From: Thuidium tamariscinum
Taxonomy: Eukaryota > Streptophyta > Bryopsida > Hypnales > Thuidiaceae
Direction of reading: 5' to 3'
DNA: 64,000 bases
Assembly: GCA_947034885.2 (NCBI GenBank)
Contig: OX344756.2
Location: 10,908,098 to 10,972,097 of the forward strand
In this document: one piece after another, positions 45,501 through 56,797 of the stretch
How positions within the stretch are numbered: position 1 is the first letter of the stretch
Layout of the letters: each line of letters begins with the position of its first letter
Position numbers and translations under genes: made by a program
Notes under the pieces: generated by a model
What the model was told of the DNA's origin: nothing
Databases searched by the model: none
What the model saw: only the letters and a program-made list of their open reading frames with translations

Positions 45501-48466
45501 GGTGGGCTCGTGTGCAATTCTAACAGCTGACGACCTTTAGTGTCTCTTCCGTGTCTCTCGTTCGAGTACATTGCCATTCGAGCGCTTTTCCCGCTTGCCA
45601 AGCAGAACATGATTCTCGTTACTTCTTGGAACCTTGCTCAACAAAGTCTTTGTTTACAGGCAGAGATGACAGTAAGGAAGAACGATGAAGCTGCTCACGG
45701 TTTTGAAAAGGTATTTTGTTTTGTTTCTAAAAGATCATCCGTTCTTCTGAGCGGATGGGGTCTTATTTACATCCATTTATTCGGAGGCGATGATTTTCAA
45801 ACTTTTTTCTTGGCTAATAGATTTTTGAGTGCCAAGTTGACTGTTTACTTCCTTATTTGGGCTTCTGATTCTAGATCAATATGAGACCGTCTCAAACTGT
45901 GAATTGAGAAAATTGATCATTTTCCCTTGAGCAGGCCAGGCAAATTGACCAATTCAATATATCAAGTATGGATGAATATGCAATACTATTACGTACTCGA
46001 GGAGAGCAGATGAATTTAAACCGACTGGTCCATGAGCTAATCAATGTCGACGCAACTAGACCTGAGGTTTGGGTTGCAGCCGCTGTTTACTGGGAAATGC
46101 GAGATGATAAAATCAGAGCACTTTCCTATGCAGACAAAGTATGACCCGATACTCTAATTTTCGAGATTTTAGGGGAGTGAGAAAACGTGTTGCTTGTAGA
46201 GATAGTCAAGCTTTCTGTACTGTCAGTCTGTACTATTTTTATTACTTTGTCAGTGGAATCTCTTGCTTAATTCATTCCTTGCCGAAGTTCATGTTATTGA
46301 TGTAACTTAATCTGTTTGGAACAAAAAATTTCTTAGTCTTAAAGTTCATATTTATAAGCACCCTCTGAGTAGAATTAAAATTGGCATCTGCGGAGAGTCT
46401 TGTTATTGTAGCTGTTGCTTCTGAATTATTATGTAACATGCTTTGTAATTGCTTCTCAGGGCATCCGGGTTGATGAAAGGCACACAAGCGCTTACATTGT
46501 AAAGGTAGCCGGGTTTGCCCTGAACTCTTAGATTGTAGTTTGTCATGATGAGTTTCATCAGTGCAGGAATCTCATCACTGACGTCATTTTTAAGGTGCCT
46601 GGTGGGGCTAGCTTATTCCCAGCAACATGTTCTACATTATTATCACATCAACATATTTTGCGCCCTTATGTATGGGTTTATGCAGCAATGTATGTGAATG
46701 TTCTTGTTCTTTCTCATGACCAAATACTGATAATATTTCTTCTTCCTGGTTCTGTTAACTCAGTTTATTGGACCTTCATTGAATGTAGAGTTTATGGCCT
46801 AAGTTCCTCTTTTCAACGCAGGGAAACATTTGTCTGACTTTGAATCGACCTGAGGCAGCTGTAATGGCATTCAGAAAAGCCTTACTTCTGAAATCAGATC
46901 TTCGGTCCTATCAAGGTAGCGTTCTGCCATGTGCAATCATCTCGTGCCTTCTTTTGGAAAAGGAAGTCTTTGAAACTTTCTCTTGATTCTACATTAGTTT
47001 TTTGACTATGAGGGTGCCGTTTCTACCTATTCCAGCTGCTTTAAGCCTTCACGAAGTTTGAGTTTGAATACCCGCAAGTTTTGACTTGTTTTTTTGTGTT
47101 TCTTAGGACTCGTGAGATCCTATTTAGCCATCCCGAAACACAAGGAAGCTCTGTATGCTGCTCGAGAAGCCGTGAAAGCTATGCCGCAATCTGCGAAGGC
47201 CCTGACATTGGTTGGGGATGTCTATGCCCACCATCCAGACGGCCGTGACAAGGTGAATTCCGTGCATGAACTGCAGTGGAGATCGTAAGGTGAAGTTACG
47301 TTGCATGTCTGGAATAAGCAACCTAGCGTGGGTGTACCACAAATAAATAAAAATTGCACGGGCACATTAACAAATTCCCATGAGGAGGATGAGAACGGAG
47401 CTTGCGATTTCGGGAGAGAATCAAATGAATTTTCGAAGAGAATTTTCGAATGATCCTTTGTTACTCACATGTACATTTCAGTATTGAGTATTAACACATG
47501 CATTGTACCTGTTGGGGTTACCAATTACTCCGTCTAAAGACCAACCCATGTTATTGCCTCTTCCTTAGAACTGATACAAATGTAGTAGTTCAGCTCCATG
47601 TTTCGCTTCTCTTTCCGTTGAACGGTTTGATTTGTTCTCGGTACTAAGACTTGTCAATACTGCAGGCGAGAAGAGTTTATGAATCGGCGCTGAGAGTAGA
47701 GCCTACGTACCTTGGGGCGGTTCTTGCCTTGGCAGAACTCTACGGTATTGAGGGCCGAAATGAGGAAGCCGTATTGCTTCTTCAGCGCTATTTGAAAACC
47801 TGGGCAGACGATGCACTGCATACTAAATTGGCCCAAATTTTAGCTGCATCAAATAAACTGGGTGATTCCACATTCCATTACCAGACTGCCCTCAGGTAGG
47901 TGACCCGTTTTTGTACGCCTCTTTACTGTCCCTAACCCCAAGAGGAGAGACCTAGCAATGGTTTGAAAATGTAGAAAGTTATGTTGTTTAATGAAAATGA
48001 GACATGTGTTAATGAATTGACAGCATGTTGATTGCATTACTTCAAGTAATGAATTTCTTATGTTTTGATTAAATCGTTACATGTGCTTATAGGAATGGTG
48101 ACTTTCCAAGATTTCAAATAGGTTTTTTGGATTTTTTCAATCAATGAGCATTCAATTGAGGATTATGTAGAGAGACTTCTGAAATCATATGATAGATTTG
48201 TGTCTTGAGTGGAGACAGTTGTGATTAGCGGGCTTGTTTTCCTTTTCATCATTTTCAAGTACTGTGCAAAGCAGGTACGCAATGCAAAGGCTGACATCGA
48301 ATCCTGTTGATTTTTGTGCAGCATCAATCCAGCAAATGATGCGGCCAAGAAAGGACTGGAGCGACTGGAGAAGCAAATCAAGGGTGTAGACCCAGATGCA
48401 ATCGAGGAAGAAGAAAACGAAGCAGAGGATGTAGACGCAGAAGCGGAAGAAGGTGAGTTTTTGTAG
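42546..48466 (+). CDS. APC7: Anaphase-promoting complex subunit 7 (APC7), 17 exons
   Basis: TPR scaffold subunit of the APC/C ubiquitin ligase, which drives cyclin and securin destruction in mitosis. Exons: 42546-42626, 42937-43005, 43117-43167, 43329-43448, 44030-44092, 44223-44338, 44560-44644, 44754-44813, 45175-45220, 45428-45501, 45660-45710, 45935-46138, 46460-46504, 46822-46915, 47107-47252, 47666-47895, 48322-48466. Every junction agrees in phase and gives 559 aa, against about 558 in Arabidopsis. Recognised blocks: MEGIPSKARTLRMNLTLAKL, NDHLEPVRWLQ, GIRVDERHTSAYIVKGN, DLRSYQGLVRSYL, and KAMPQSAKALTLVGDVYAHH. TPR helices cover about residues 230-535. GVDPDAIEEEE opens the acidic C-terminal tail, ending EEGEFL. 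Donors at 42626 (GTGTTT) and 45501 (GTGGGC) are weak but conserved by alignment. Confidence 0.95.
42685..42770. mobile_element. Fragment related to the Stowaway-like element at 61776-62028
   Basis: TTTCATATCACTAGAATCAT and following GAATGTGTTGG parallel TTTTATATCACTAGAATCAA and GCATGTGTTCA inside the Stowaway-like element of the PP2A gene. It lies in APC7 intron 1. Its termini are not recognisable. Confidence 0.5.
43614..43859. repeat. Dispersed repeat inside APC7 intron 4
   Basis: It matches 36164-36330 in order: TTTATCAC, TTTCTTATGCAATTT, GAGGTTGTAGAC, GAGTGAGAGTTGACAACCCC, and TCTCTACTTTA. It is about 80 bp longer because of internal insertions. The type is unknown. Confidence 0.65.
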
Positions 48467-49714
48467 TCGAGACAAAAAGCAGATTATCAATCAGAAGAAA
48501 ATCCCTCCACCTTTCTGCAGGCGGTGGGACGGATGTACAGTACAAATATGCGTTCACCAAGAACAGACCATATTCTTTTCTCTTATGACATGTACAGAGG
48601 TATCCAACTTTTCCTTACAGGTGTCCTTTATATTCACTGTGGGCCTTCAGGTGCCCTACTTACATTGTACTGTCATCCAGGTTTCGAAACGCTCTCCCCT
48701 CCCATGTGGGTGGGGTCATCCATAGTACCGCCACTCATAACATAGATATTGCACTTTGTTCTTAATACTGGCTTTCTGTTGTCTTTCTTAACTTAGTGAC
48801 ACTAGATGGAAAATTTTACGTTTCTCACAGTTCTGATTGTTTGAAATGGTGGGTGAGTGTGGTGCATTATTACATGAGTTAAAGGATAGTTGTTATTGGA
48901 TCCTCAGCAAGTTTTCCCAGTTACTGTTTGCTTTTTGTTTATTTTCTGTAATTGCTGCTTTAAAACTGCATTGTTTCAACGGATGATCAACACTGTTTTG
49001 GGTCAAATCCTTGAATCTGAGAGTCGTGGTCGGACTTTTATTACCATAGCGAACTGCACCCCAAAAGCCTTTACAAGGGTGCAAATGCTGGAATTGTTGT
49101 CCAGCAGTAGGATAATTTCTAGACTGAAATTCTTCTAGTCTTTTTGCATTGGACGATGCCAGAAGTCTGGATTGGGAGATCCTGAAAGTCTTGGTAACTT
49201 ATTAGGAAACTCTCAAAAGTCTTTGCATTGCTACTTACCGTACTACGACCCTAAAATTCTTCTTTGACCTCAATCAGGTTGCAGCGTTGAAATCATTATC
49301 TAGGAAATTATTTTTTTACTCCGAAGACTTGGGGGATTCACAAAGCTTTTAAATATGTGCCTGGAGATCTTACAAAGTGCAACTTGAAGAATATTTAGTG
49401 ATGAATTTCTTAAATAAGAAGACTGCCGGCACTATATCCGCTGAAAAGGAACAAACGTAGATCTTATCATTTAATCAATCACCCTTGCAAATTAAAAAAT
49501 AAAAATAAAACAACCTGATTTGCCCATCCAGCGAATGAGATATATTCGGAAAATAGCTGGCATATGGACGGAGTATTTATACGGTATGACAGGTGGTACA
49601 CGTATAGGAAATGGGGTATGGTTGTTAATCCCATATTAATTGTAATCTAGCATGTTTAGAAAATATATAGATATGTGGGGTAACACAATTGAATGTATAG
49701 GGATTATCAGCCCA
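48467..49714. other. 3' flank of APC7
   Basis: It probably includes the APC7 3' UTR. Base composition falls to AT-rich towards 49500. No second gene is supported, and the open frames here are short and motif-free. Confidence 0.5.
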
Positions 49715-49980
49715 TTAGGGGAGATTTGAGGCTTTTGGAAGATTGTGAAATTCTATAGTTTGGGAATGTAGAAATTGCCTCTACAATGTAGAATTATAAA
49801 AATCCTATGTGGTTGAGAGAGTGACATGTCATTAACTTCTTTTTTGAAAAAAAATTTTTAGACTTCTTTTCATATTTTAGGATCCGGATTTTTTTTTTTT
49901 GTAACTGTTGGCTTGACAACAGCCAACAATTGTAGGAATAGTCTTGAAATGGCCCTTTGGAAGCCTCAAATCCCCCCTAA
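49715..49980. mobile_element. MITE, family TTAGAAGGGATTTGAGG (copy 2)
   Basis: Termini are TTAGGGGAGATTTGAGGCTT and AAGCCTCAAATCCCCCCTAA, about 266 bp. The flanks CA...TG match those of copy 1. The interior is non-coding. Confidence 0.75.
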
Positions 49981-50757
49981 TGTTCTAAAGTCTTGAAGTG
50001 CTTGTGGGGACCCTTTGGATTTTGGGGAGGATGTGTGATCTTCTTTTAAAAAAATATTTCTTGAAATCAAATTGGCTTTTGGGGAATGTAATTATTTTTT
50101 CAATTAGTGTGAAGGAGCTAAAGTGATGGCACTTTAAGTCTGAAAAGCAACTTGAGGGGCAATATTAAAAAAAACACAATTTTTTTTCCATCAAAGATTG
50201 TAATTTTGTCTTCATTTGAAGCTTTGATAAATTTTGTTTGAACTAGTGATGAGAAGGTTATAGACAATCTTGTTTTTTGTACAATCCAAGCATCTTCTAG
50301 AAAAAATAACTTATAGAAATCATCTTTGAATGCAATTTTTCAAAAGCATTGTTTGATAGAAATAAATTTACTGTCAAATACAATCTCACTATTGGAATTA
50401 TTCTATTTCAATTCCATCTTAAAGTTATTGAAGGTTTAGCTTTTATTTCAATCTTGAACTTACTTCTACTCAACAATCTTTTAATAAATGAAAATTAAAT
50501 GCTATGTGGTTGAAATTTCTTTTCCTACAATTTGAATTCAATTCTTAAAAAAAAATAATTAGAAAACCAAATCAATGGCACAAATATTATTACTTAGAAA
50601 ATTTGAAGTCAAAAGGCCTTATCAAGCAAGGAATAAAAAGAATGATTTTCCATATATCTTACAATCTATATAGTTAAAGGTCTTGAAATTTCTTCCATGC
50701 ATTCTTATACAAATATAGTGTAACATTCTATGGTTTGATATGCAAAAAATCCAATCA

Positions 50758-51013
50758 TTAGAGGGGATTTGAGGCAAAGGAGGGCCGTTTTAGACCTATT
50801 TCCTTCATTGTTCCCAAAATAGATAAAAATCATTTAGTTGCTATCAAGCCAATAATTATTAAAAAAATTGGGGGGTGGTCTTGAAATGTGAAAAAAAATC
50901 CAAAAAAAAAATAATGTAGCTGGGTCTCAATGACATTCTTGCCATTGTACAGTTCCTTTGTTGTCCATAGTTCAAGAACTCACACTCTTCTTTAGAGCTA
51001 AATTTTACTTTAA
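50758..51013. mobile_element. MITE, family TTAGAAGGGATTTGAGG (copy 3, decayed right end)
   Basis: It starts TTAGAGGGGATTTGAGGCAA, followed by GAGGGCCGTTT, TCTTGAAATGTGAAAAAAAA and GAACTCACA in the same order as copy 1. The right terminus is degenerate (TTACTTTAA). Confidence 0.65.
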
Positions 51014-51319
51014 TGTTTTAATGCTTTTTGCTCTTTGCATAGGAAATAGTTTTGATTGGTTTTTGATGGAAAAAAGACTTTAGAACTTTAGGAGTCAATT
51101 CATTCACATTTTAGGTGAGAAGGTAGAGATTCCTTCCTATCTCTTCAAATAAGACACCTTTAATATGAATACTAGAGTTAGGATTTGTAGATCTAAATGG
51201 TTGGATCTACTTGTATAGTGTGACTATTTAACAATTATCAATAAAAATTGAAAAAAATATTTTAAAATTTAGTACAGTACATCTAACTTCTTTTCAATAA
51301 TCAAATTTGATGAAGCTAC

Positions 51320-51720
51320 ATTCCATTATAGATTCTGAAGATTTTACACTATGTCTTTATTAGAAATAATCCAAAACTACCATTTCTACTACATGTATGT
51401 AATTTTTGAAAATTTAACATTTTTGGTCACAAGTAACCGTAGGATCTTGTAATACATTGGTATAAAAAGGTGTTGAAAAAAGTTTAGAAATTTCCATGGT
51501 ATAAAATATAAGGTATTAGTATTTGAATTGGCATAAATCCTTTTCTAAATCCTCCAAAAAAAACTAAGCAATTGCACTTCAAAAGGTGACATTTGTATGA
51601 AAAAATGTTCAAAAATGGTGGTGCTTCTTTGGATTCATTCTTCATGACAAGTTGACTACATGTTTAAAAGTTTTCAAATCATTTAGAAGAGTATAAGAAC
51701 CACTATACTTAATTAATACT
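51320..51720. mobile_element. Inverted partial copy of the 951-bp element family
   Basis: Read on the complement, it follows the right part of 51908-52858. Matching blocks are a GTGCAATTGC segment, AATTCAAATACTAATACCTT, GATCCTACGGTTACTTGTG, and AGAAATGGTAGTTTTGGA. It lies head-on to the full copy just to its right. Confidence 0.6.
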
Positions 51721-51907
51721 AGGGATTATGAGGTCTCATAGAAAAAAATGATTAAAATCACTAATAGTCAATTCAAAATCAATTTTTGGTTGCAATCCCT
51801 TAGTGTCAAAATTTGGTAATTAATATGAGTTAATACAATAGACATGGAATCACAATTTACAAAGATCTTTCAAAAAGTCATTGAAAAGATAATTTCTTGA
51901 AGTTCCT

Positions 51908-52858
51908 TTAACCCCTAAAGCCTTGAACAATGTTTTTTGAGATTATAAATTTTTTGAGCAGCTCACTACGGATGGAGTTTTTATTTTTTTTCTTTGAAAT
52001 TTTGATACAATGTGTGTGCAAGGAGTAGCTTTAAGGCTCAACAGTTTTCATAACTTTTGACTTCATGGTTAAAAAGTTATGGCAGGATATGTTGTTTTCT
52101 TTACTCGACAGGCAGACCGGGCAGCTGAAAAAACTTCTTCAAAAAAACTTTTTAAAAAAAAGTTAAATTTCAAATTGGTTCTTTAGGTTTATACATACAT
52201 GTAAAGCTTTGAATCAATCCATTCCAATGAATGAGTCAAAAGTTATGAAGATTTTGAGTTTGGGGTAGTTTGCGGCCAGTTACAGAATCTCTATAGTACA
52301 AAAAAAGTTTGAAATTCTTCATTTAATTCAATTTTTCATATTTTTGGAAAAAACAAACAAACAGAAGGTGTAGATTGTTTATTACAACATTTTAACCATT
52401 GGGATTGAAAATTTTCAATTCCATGAATAAAATGTTCACAATTTAGTATTTTGGCTCATTTTTTACTTCTTTCTACTTACTTGTTTTTTCCTATATGTTG
52501 TACAATTTCAAATGTTTTGAAATTTTTTGAGAATGTTGCCAACTTGCATTGAAGTATGAATTCAAAGAGTAACCACCATTTTGAATTTTTTTCACACAAA
52601 TGTGACCTTGTGAAGTGCAGGTGCCCAGATTTTCGCAGGGATAAAAAAACAATTTTTGTCAATTCAAATGCTTATATCTTGCAATCTACACTGTGGAGAT
52701 TTCTGAAAATTTTTCCACATGTTTACAAACCACCTTAATATAAGATCCTATGGTTACATGAGTCAAAAATGTGTTTTTAAAAAAAATGCACTTGTATTAG
52801 AAATGGCAGTTTTGGAGCATTTTTGGTGAAAACATAGTCAAAATCCTTTGGGGGTTAA
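51908..52858. mobile_element. 951-bp non-autonomous TIR element, best-preserved family member
   Basis: TTAACCCCTAAAGCCTTGA at the left is mirrored by CAAAATCCTTTGGGGGTTAA at the right, with ACATTGTTCA/GAAAACATAG-like continuation inward. It has no transposase. Related copies lie at 28370-29307, about 25280-26060, and inverted at about 51320-51720. No target duplication was resolved. Confidence 0.75.
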
Positions 52859-55204
52859 AAAAATTTAGAATTTTCTTTGTTGATTATTATTCTAAGGCAT
52901 CTGATCCCAATTTTTTTAACGCATCATAATATTTTCGAAAATTTGGACTATTTGTTGGTATTTTGAGGATAATTGATTACTATAAACTATTAAGATTATA
53001 TGATACTTTAAGTTTGATAATTTTGAGGGATATGCTTATTTTTTAAATTATATTAAAAAAAATTTAATAAGAATTTTGTAATACAAATTTTCTTTAAGAA
53101 ACCATAATTTTCATAACCATAGTTAGATATGCCTCCATTATTTTCCAATACTTTTTTATAATACAAACAAATTTAATATAATGAGTATTATAAACTTTAT
53201 TTTGAATATGATTTTGAAATTTTCATAATAGATTTTTTTAAGGAAGTTTGAAATGGAGAATTCTAATTATGATCATTTTTTCAAATTTGATTTTCACTTG
53301 CATTGTAAAAGAAATTTCTTACTATATTTTCAACTTGAAAAGGTTTACAATAATTTTTCCTAAAATTCACAAAATATTTACAGAAATTCTTTTTTTGAAT
53401 TCTTTATAGTAGAAACATTGAACAGTTAACCTTTTATATACTTTGTACTAAAAAGCCCAAATTGAGTCTCACTTTTTTGAAAAATTTAAAAGAGTCTATA
53501 TGGTGTGTTTTTTGTTTATTTTAATTATTATTATTTTTAAAATCAATGCATGCAATGTTCTTCACTAAAGCTAATGATATATTAATGTTTTCCATTCAAA
53601 TTATACTTTCTGCAATATGATCAATCAAATCTACACTTTAAAAACATGAATTCTTAGTCCGCAAAAAGTTAACATTTCTTCACAATGATTTAAACAAAAT
53701 TCCTATAGGACCCTTTACATACTTGTTTGTGCATAGTAAAGATTAGAGATGTTCAAGAAAAGTTTTTAATTTCTGATTTTTTCAAAATAAAAAAATTTAC
53801 ATTTGCTTCCAATACAAATATTTTTTTGGGGTAAAAAAGCATTAATCATCTTTTTATATTTTTTTTCTTCCTAAAAGCTATGTTTCATGCCTAAAAAGTT
53901 GATCATTTAAAATTTTAATAATCTAAGAATCCAATATTCTATATTTTCCAAATTAATTCCATTCATGATAGTAGTCTTTACTTTAATATAGCTAAAATAA
54001 AAAATTTAAGCATATCCATCTGCAAAAAATATCATAATCACACAATTCATTGAAAACATCTATTGTAAAATAATTGATAAGCTTGAAAGGGTAAAATACT
54101 AGTTGATATAACTATATGGATTAAATCTATAGATCATACTTTACACCTATTATTTGAGAGTCATCATTTAATTATCCTCTTAAGTTGCATTTTACAATAT
54201 ATCTTTACAATTTTGGAGATCTAGGCTAGCTTCTAGTTCTTTAGGGATTAATTTCATTGCTTCTTGGAAGTAATGAGTATAGAGTCACTCTATGTGCCAA
54301 AGTTTCAATCAACAAACTTGAAACAAAATATTCTTATGTAATTTTTAATTTAAATTTTCAAAGTCCAAGGGTTCAAATACTAATGTTGATCTAAGTTGTC
54401 ATCAAAAGATATTAAGGAATAAATCAATAATTAGTACATATGTCAACAATCACATCCACATTTGTATTATATATATAAATTCTTTTATATTTCCATACAT
54501 AAGTATAAATTCTTATGTGCATTTGTACCAATATATGTCATACTTGCTTAGGTGGACTCATCTATTTTATTTATTTCTCATCCAACCCACATTTAACTTT
54601 TTAGTGACTTGTGACTAGTATTTTTTGTGATTAGTTGACATCAAGAAAGTCCTAATTTAGGAACAAGATTTAAATAAATCTCAATATTCAAACTCTTTCT
54701 TGTACAATTAATACATTCATTAATTCATTAATGTTACAAACTTCAAAGCTCTAGTATTAATTTTGAATTTTTTTGTAGAATAATATATTTTATTTAGATA
54801 TATAAGTAAAAATTCACATTTGATGATATTTCATGAAATACCTAAATAAAAATTTCTTATCATGAACTCAACATATGGTATCTGCCTAAATTCATTCATT
54901 ATTTTTGACAAGGTTTAAACGGAATAATTGAATAAATTTTGCCAATCAAACTACTTGTGTAAATGTTTCATATTTGCCTAGAGGTACTATAATACCATGG
55001 TGTCACAACTATAACAATCATTATGAATTGATACCATTCTTGGCACCAAAATTGTGACATTCATCTTCACAAAGCTTTAAGAAACTAAGATTGATATGGT
55101 AGTCTACTGGCTCAAAACTGCCATGCTATAAAAGCAACCACTAATAAAGAGGTACATTTGCTTTCTTCAATGTACCTAATAGTGTATCAGTTTCAAGAGT
55201 TGTA
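52859..55204. other. Very AT-rich gene-less stretch
   Basis: No supported gene. Homopolymer-rich DNA without clear element ends. Confidence 0.5.
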
Positions 55205-55447
55205 TTAGAAGAGATTTGGCTCCAAAGAAGATTGTAAGTTCCCGCATTGGGAAACTCTTGGAACTATGCTACTAGAAAATTTGATGTGTTCGGGCGACAA
55301 CCATATCATATTTTTCTTACAATTTTAGAAACAATTTTTTATTAGTATTTATGGTGGTTGACACCAATCAACTATTCCTTCACCATTGCAAGAATAATAT
55401 GGTGAAGTGGCATGAAATAACCTTCTATTTTCCCAAATCTCTTCTAA
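55205..55447. mobile_element. MITE with TTAGAAGAGATTTGG termini (probable copy 4)
   Basis: TTAGAAGAGATTTGG at 55205 is mirrored by CCAAATCTCTTCTAA ending at 55447, a length of 243 bp. Termini resemble the family at 14685, but the interior is different, so it may be a sister family. Confidence 0.6.
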
Positions 55448-56379
55448 TGGTTGGTTTTAATAACCCTTGTATTTCAAATTAAAAAAATATAATTAATTCC
55501 ATGAGGGTCTAAAAATATGACACAATTTGGCCTAGATGTCAATTCCATTTTCCTTCCAAATTTTTTTCCTACAAATTGTTTCAAGGAGTTTAGTTTCCCC
55601 CAATTGGCAATCAACTCTTATAAGGGCAATCTAAGGGCTAATTGCCTTATCTTTATTCCTTATGATAGGCTATTTTGTTTTGATTTGTTGGTTGGTGGGT
55701 TGGTTGCATTGAGATCTCCCATACCGTGGGTCCCCCAGTCATGTTCTTGGTACTATCAGAAAGCCCTAAACAAGGAAGGGTGTCCAAGCTTGATTTCATG
55801 GCATTTGGCCCTAAGTGTGAAAGATATTGAATTCCAAAATTTGTGTTGTATTAAAAAAATTCTAAAATTACTTTTGCTTATATTTTGGTTGTGGCGAAGG
55901 CACAGGGCAGACTAGGGGATTTAAATTTCAGACCATGGGCCCTGAAAAGTGCCAAAGTCCATGGAATTCCTCCAATTTAACGAAATTGGCGGCATTAGCA
56001 TAAAAATTTCAACGCAGAACGAAACAAGAACATGAAAGACCACGTCAAACACAGGTCATCCGTCTCCTCCACGAGGTTCATCCACTTCAATCCAAAGCAT
56101 TAGAACCAGAAATCATCCAATTCGATGAACAGAGAACCAGAAAATTCATCCAGCGTCTTCAAAATTCCGTAACTCGCGCGATCTAGGTCTCAGCCAACTC
56201 CGTCCGTCCGATCTCCGCCAGATCCGAGTCACCGTGATCACGGCTGACCGTCAGATCTAGGGGCAGGGGCACCAAGGCGCGAAAATTTCACTTCGGGCAG
56301 GCGGGCAGGCGGGGTCGTCTCTCTCGCAGCTCCTCAGCTCAGCGCTTGCGATGGAAGACGACTAGTCGGTTTAGGGGAG
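55448..56379. other. 5' flank and likely promoter of the PP2A B55 gene
   Basis: AT-rich to about 55980, then balanced and CpG-containing from about 56030, consistent with a promoter and leader. A 132-codon open frame at 55517-55915 has no recognisable motif and is not called. Confidence 0.45.
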
Positions 56380-56469
56380 ATGGCTATGGCTATGGCCGGT
56401 CTCAGCAGCAGCAAGCTTCGTGCCATAGCCAAGCTTGCCGAAGCCCTAGCGGCAGGATTATTATGGTAA
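56380..56469 (+). other. Possible upstream ORF or small peptide, 29 codons
   Basis: An ATG at 56380 opens a 29-residue frame beginning MAMAMAGLSSSKLRAIAKLA and ending before TAA at 56467. It is alanine/leucine-rich and amphipathic, like an N-terminal targeting peptide, and lies about 330 bp upstream of the B55 start. It could be a uORF of that transcript or an exon ending at ATTATG|GTAACA. I cannot tell which. Confidence 0.3.
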
Positions 56470-56797
56470 CAGGATTAATAAGTTCACTTTTTTTGTTTTT
56501 CCTTCGGCTTTAGTTTGAGCTCGATCGATGTAGTGAGCTTTTTCGTGCCAATGTGCGTTAGCTTGTGATGAGATTTCTGTCTCTAGTTGGAGGAAGTTGG
56601 AACGGCGTGATGCTGAAGCGGCGATTTGTTGTTGTTGTTGGAGGTCGTGGAAGTTTGGAGGGAGCCGCGGGTTTGGCGATGGCGTAGTAGATCCGGCCAT
56701 GTAGGATTTTGAAGGTGGAGGCAATGTGGTAAAGAGAGCAGCGGGAGCTTATAGGGTTTGGCATTAGGGCGTGAGGTGTGGAGTGGGAGAGAGAGGG

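Noticed and set aside
55517..55915. 132-codon open frame upstream of PP2A-B55
   Set aside because: No motif, no homology recognised, AT-rich composition and no supporting splice or promoter context.
55975..56005. TTTAACGAAATTGGCGGCAT as a terminus of the 11473-11641 element family
   Set aside because: It matches only a short part and no partner end was found.
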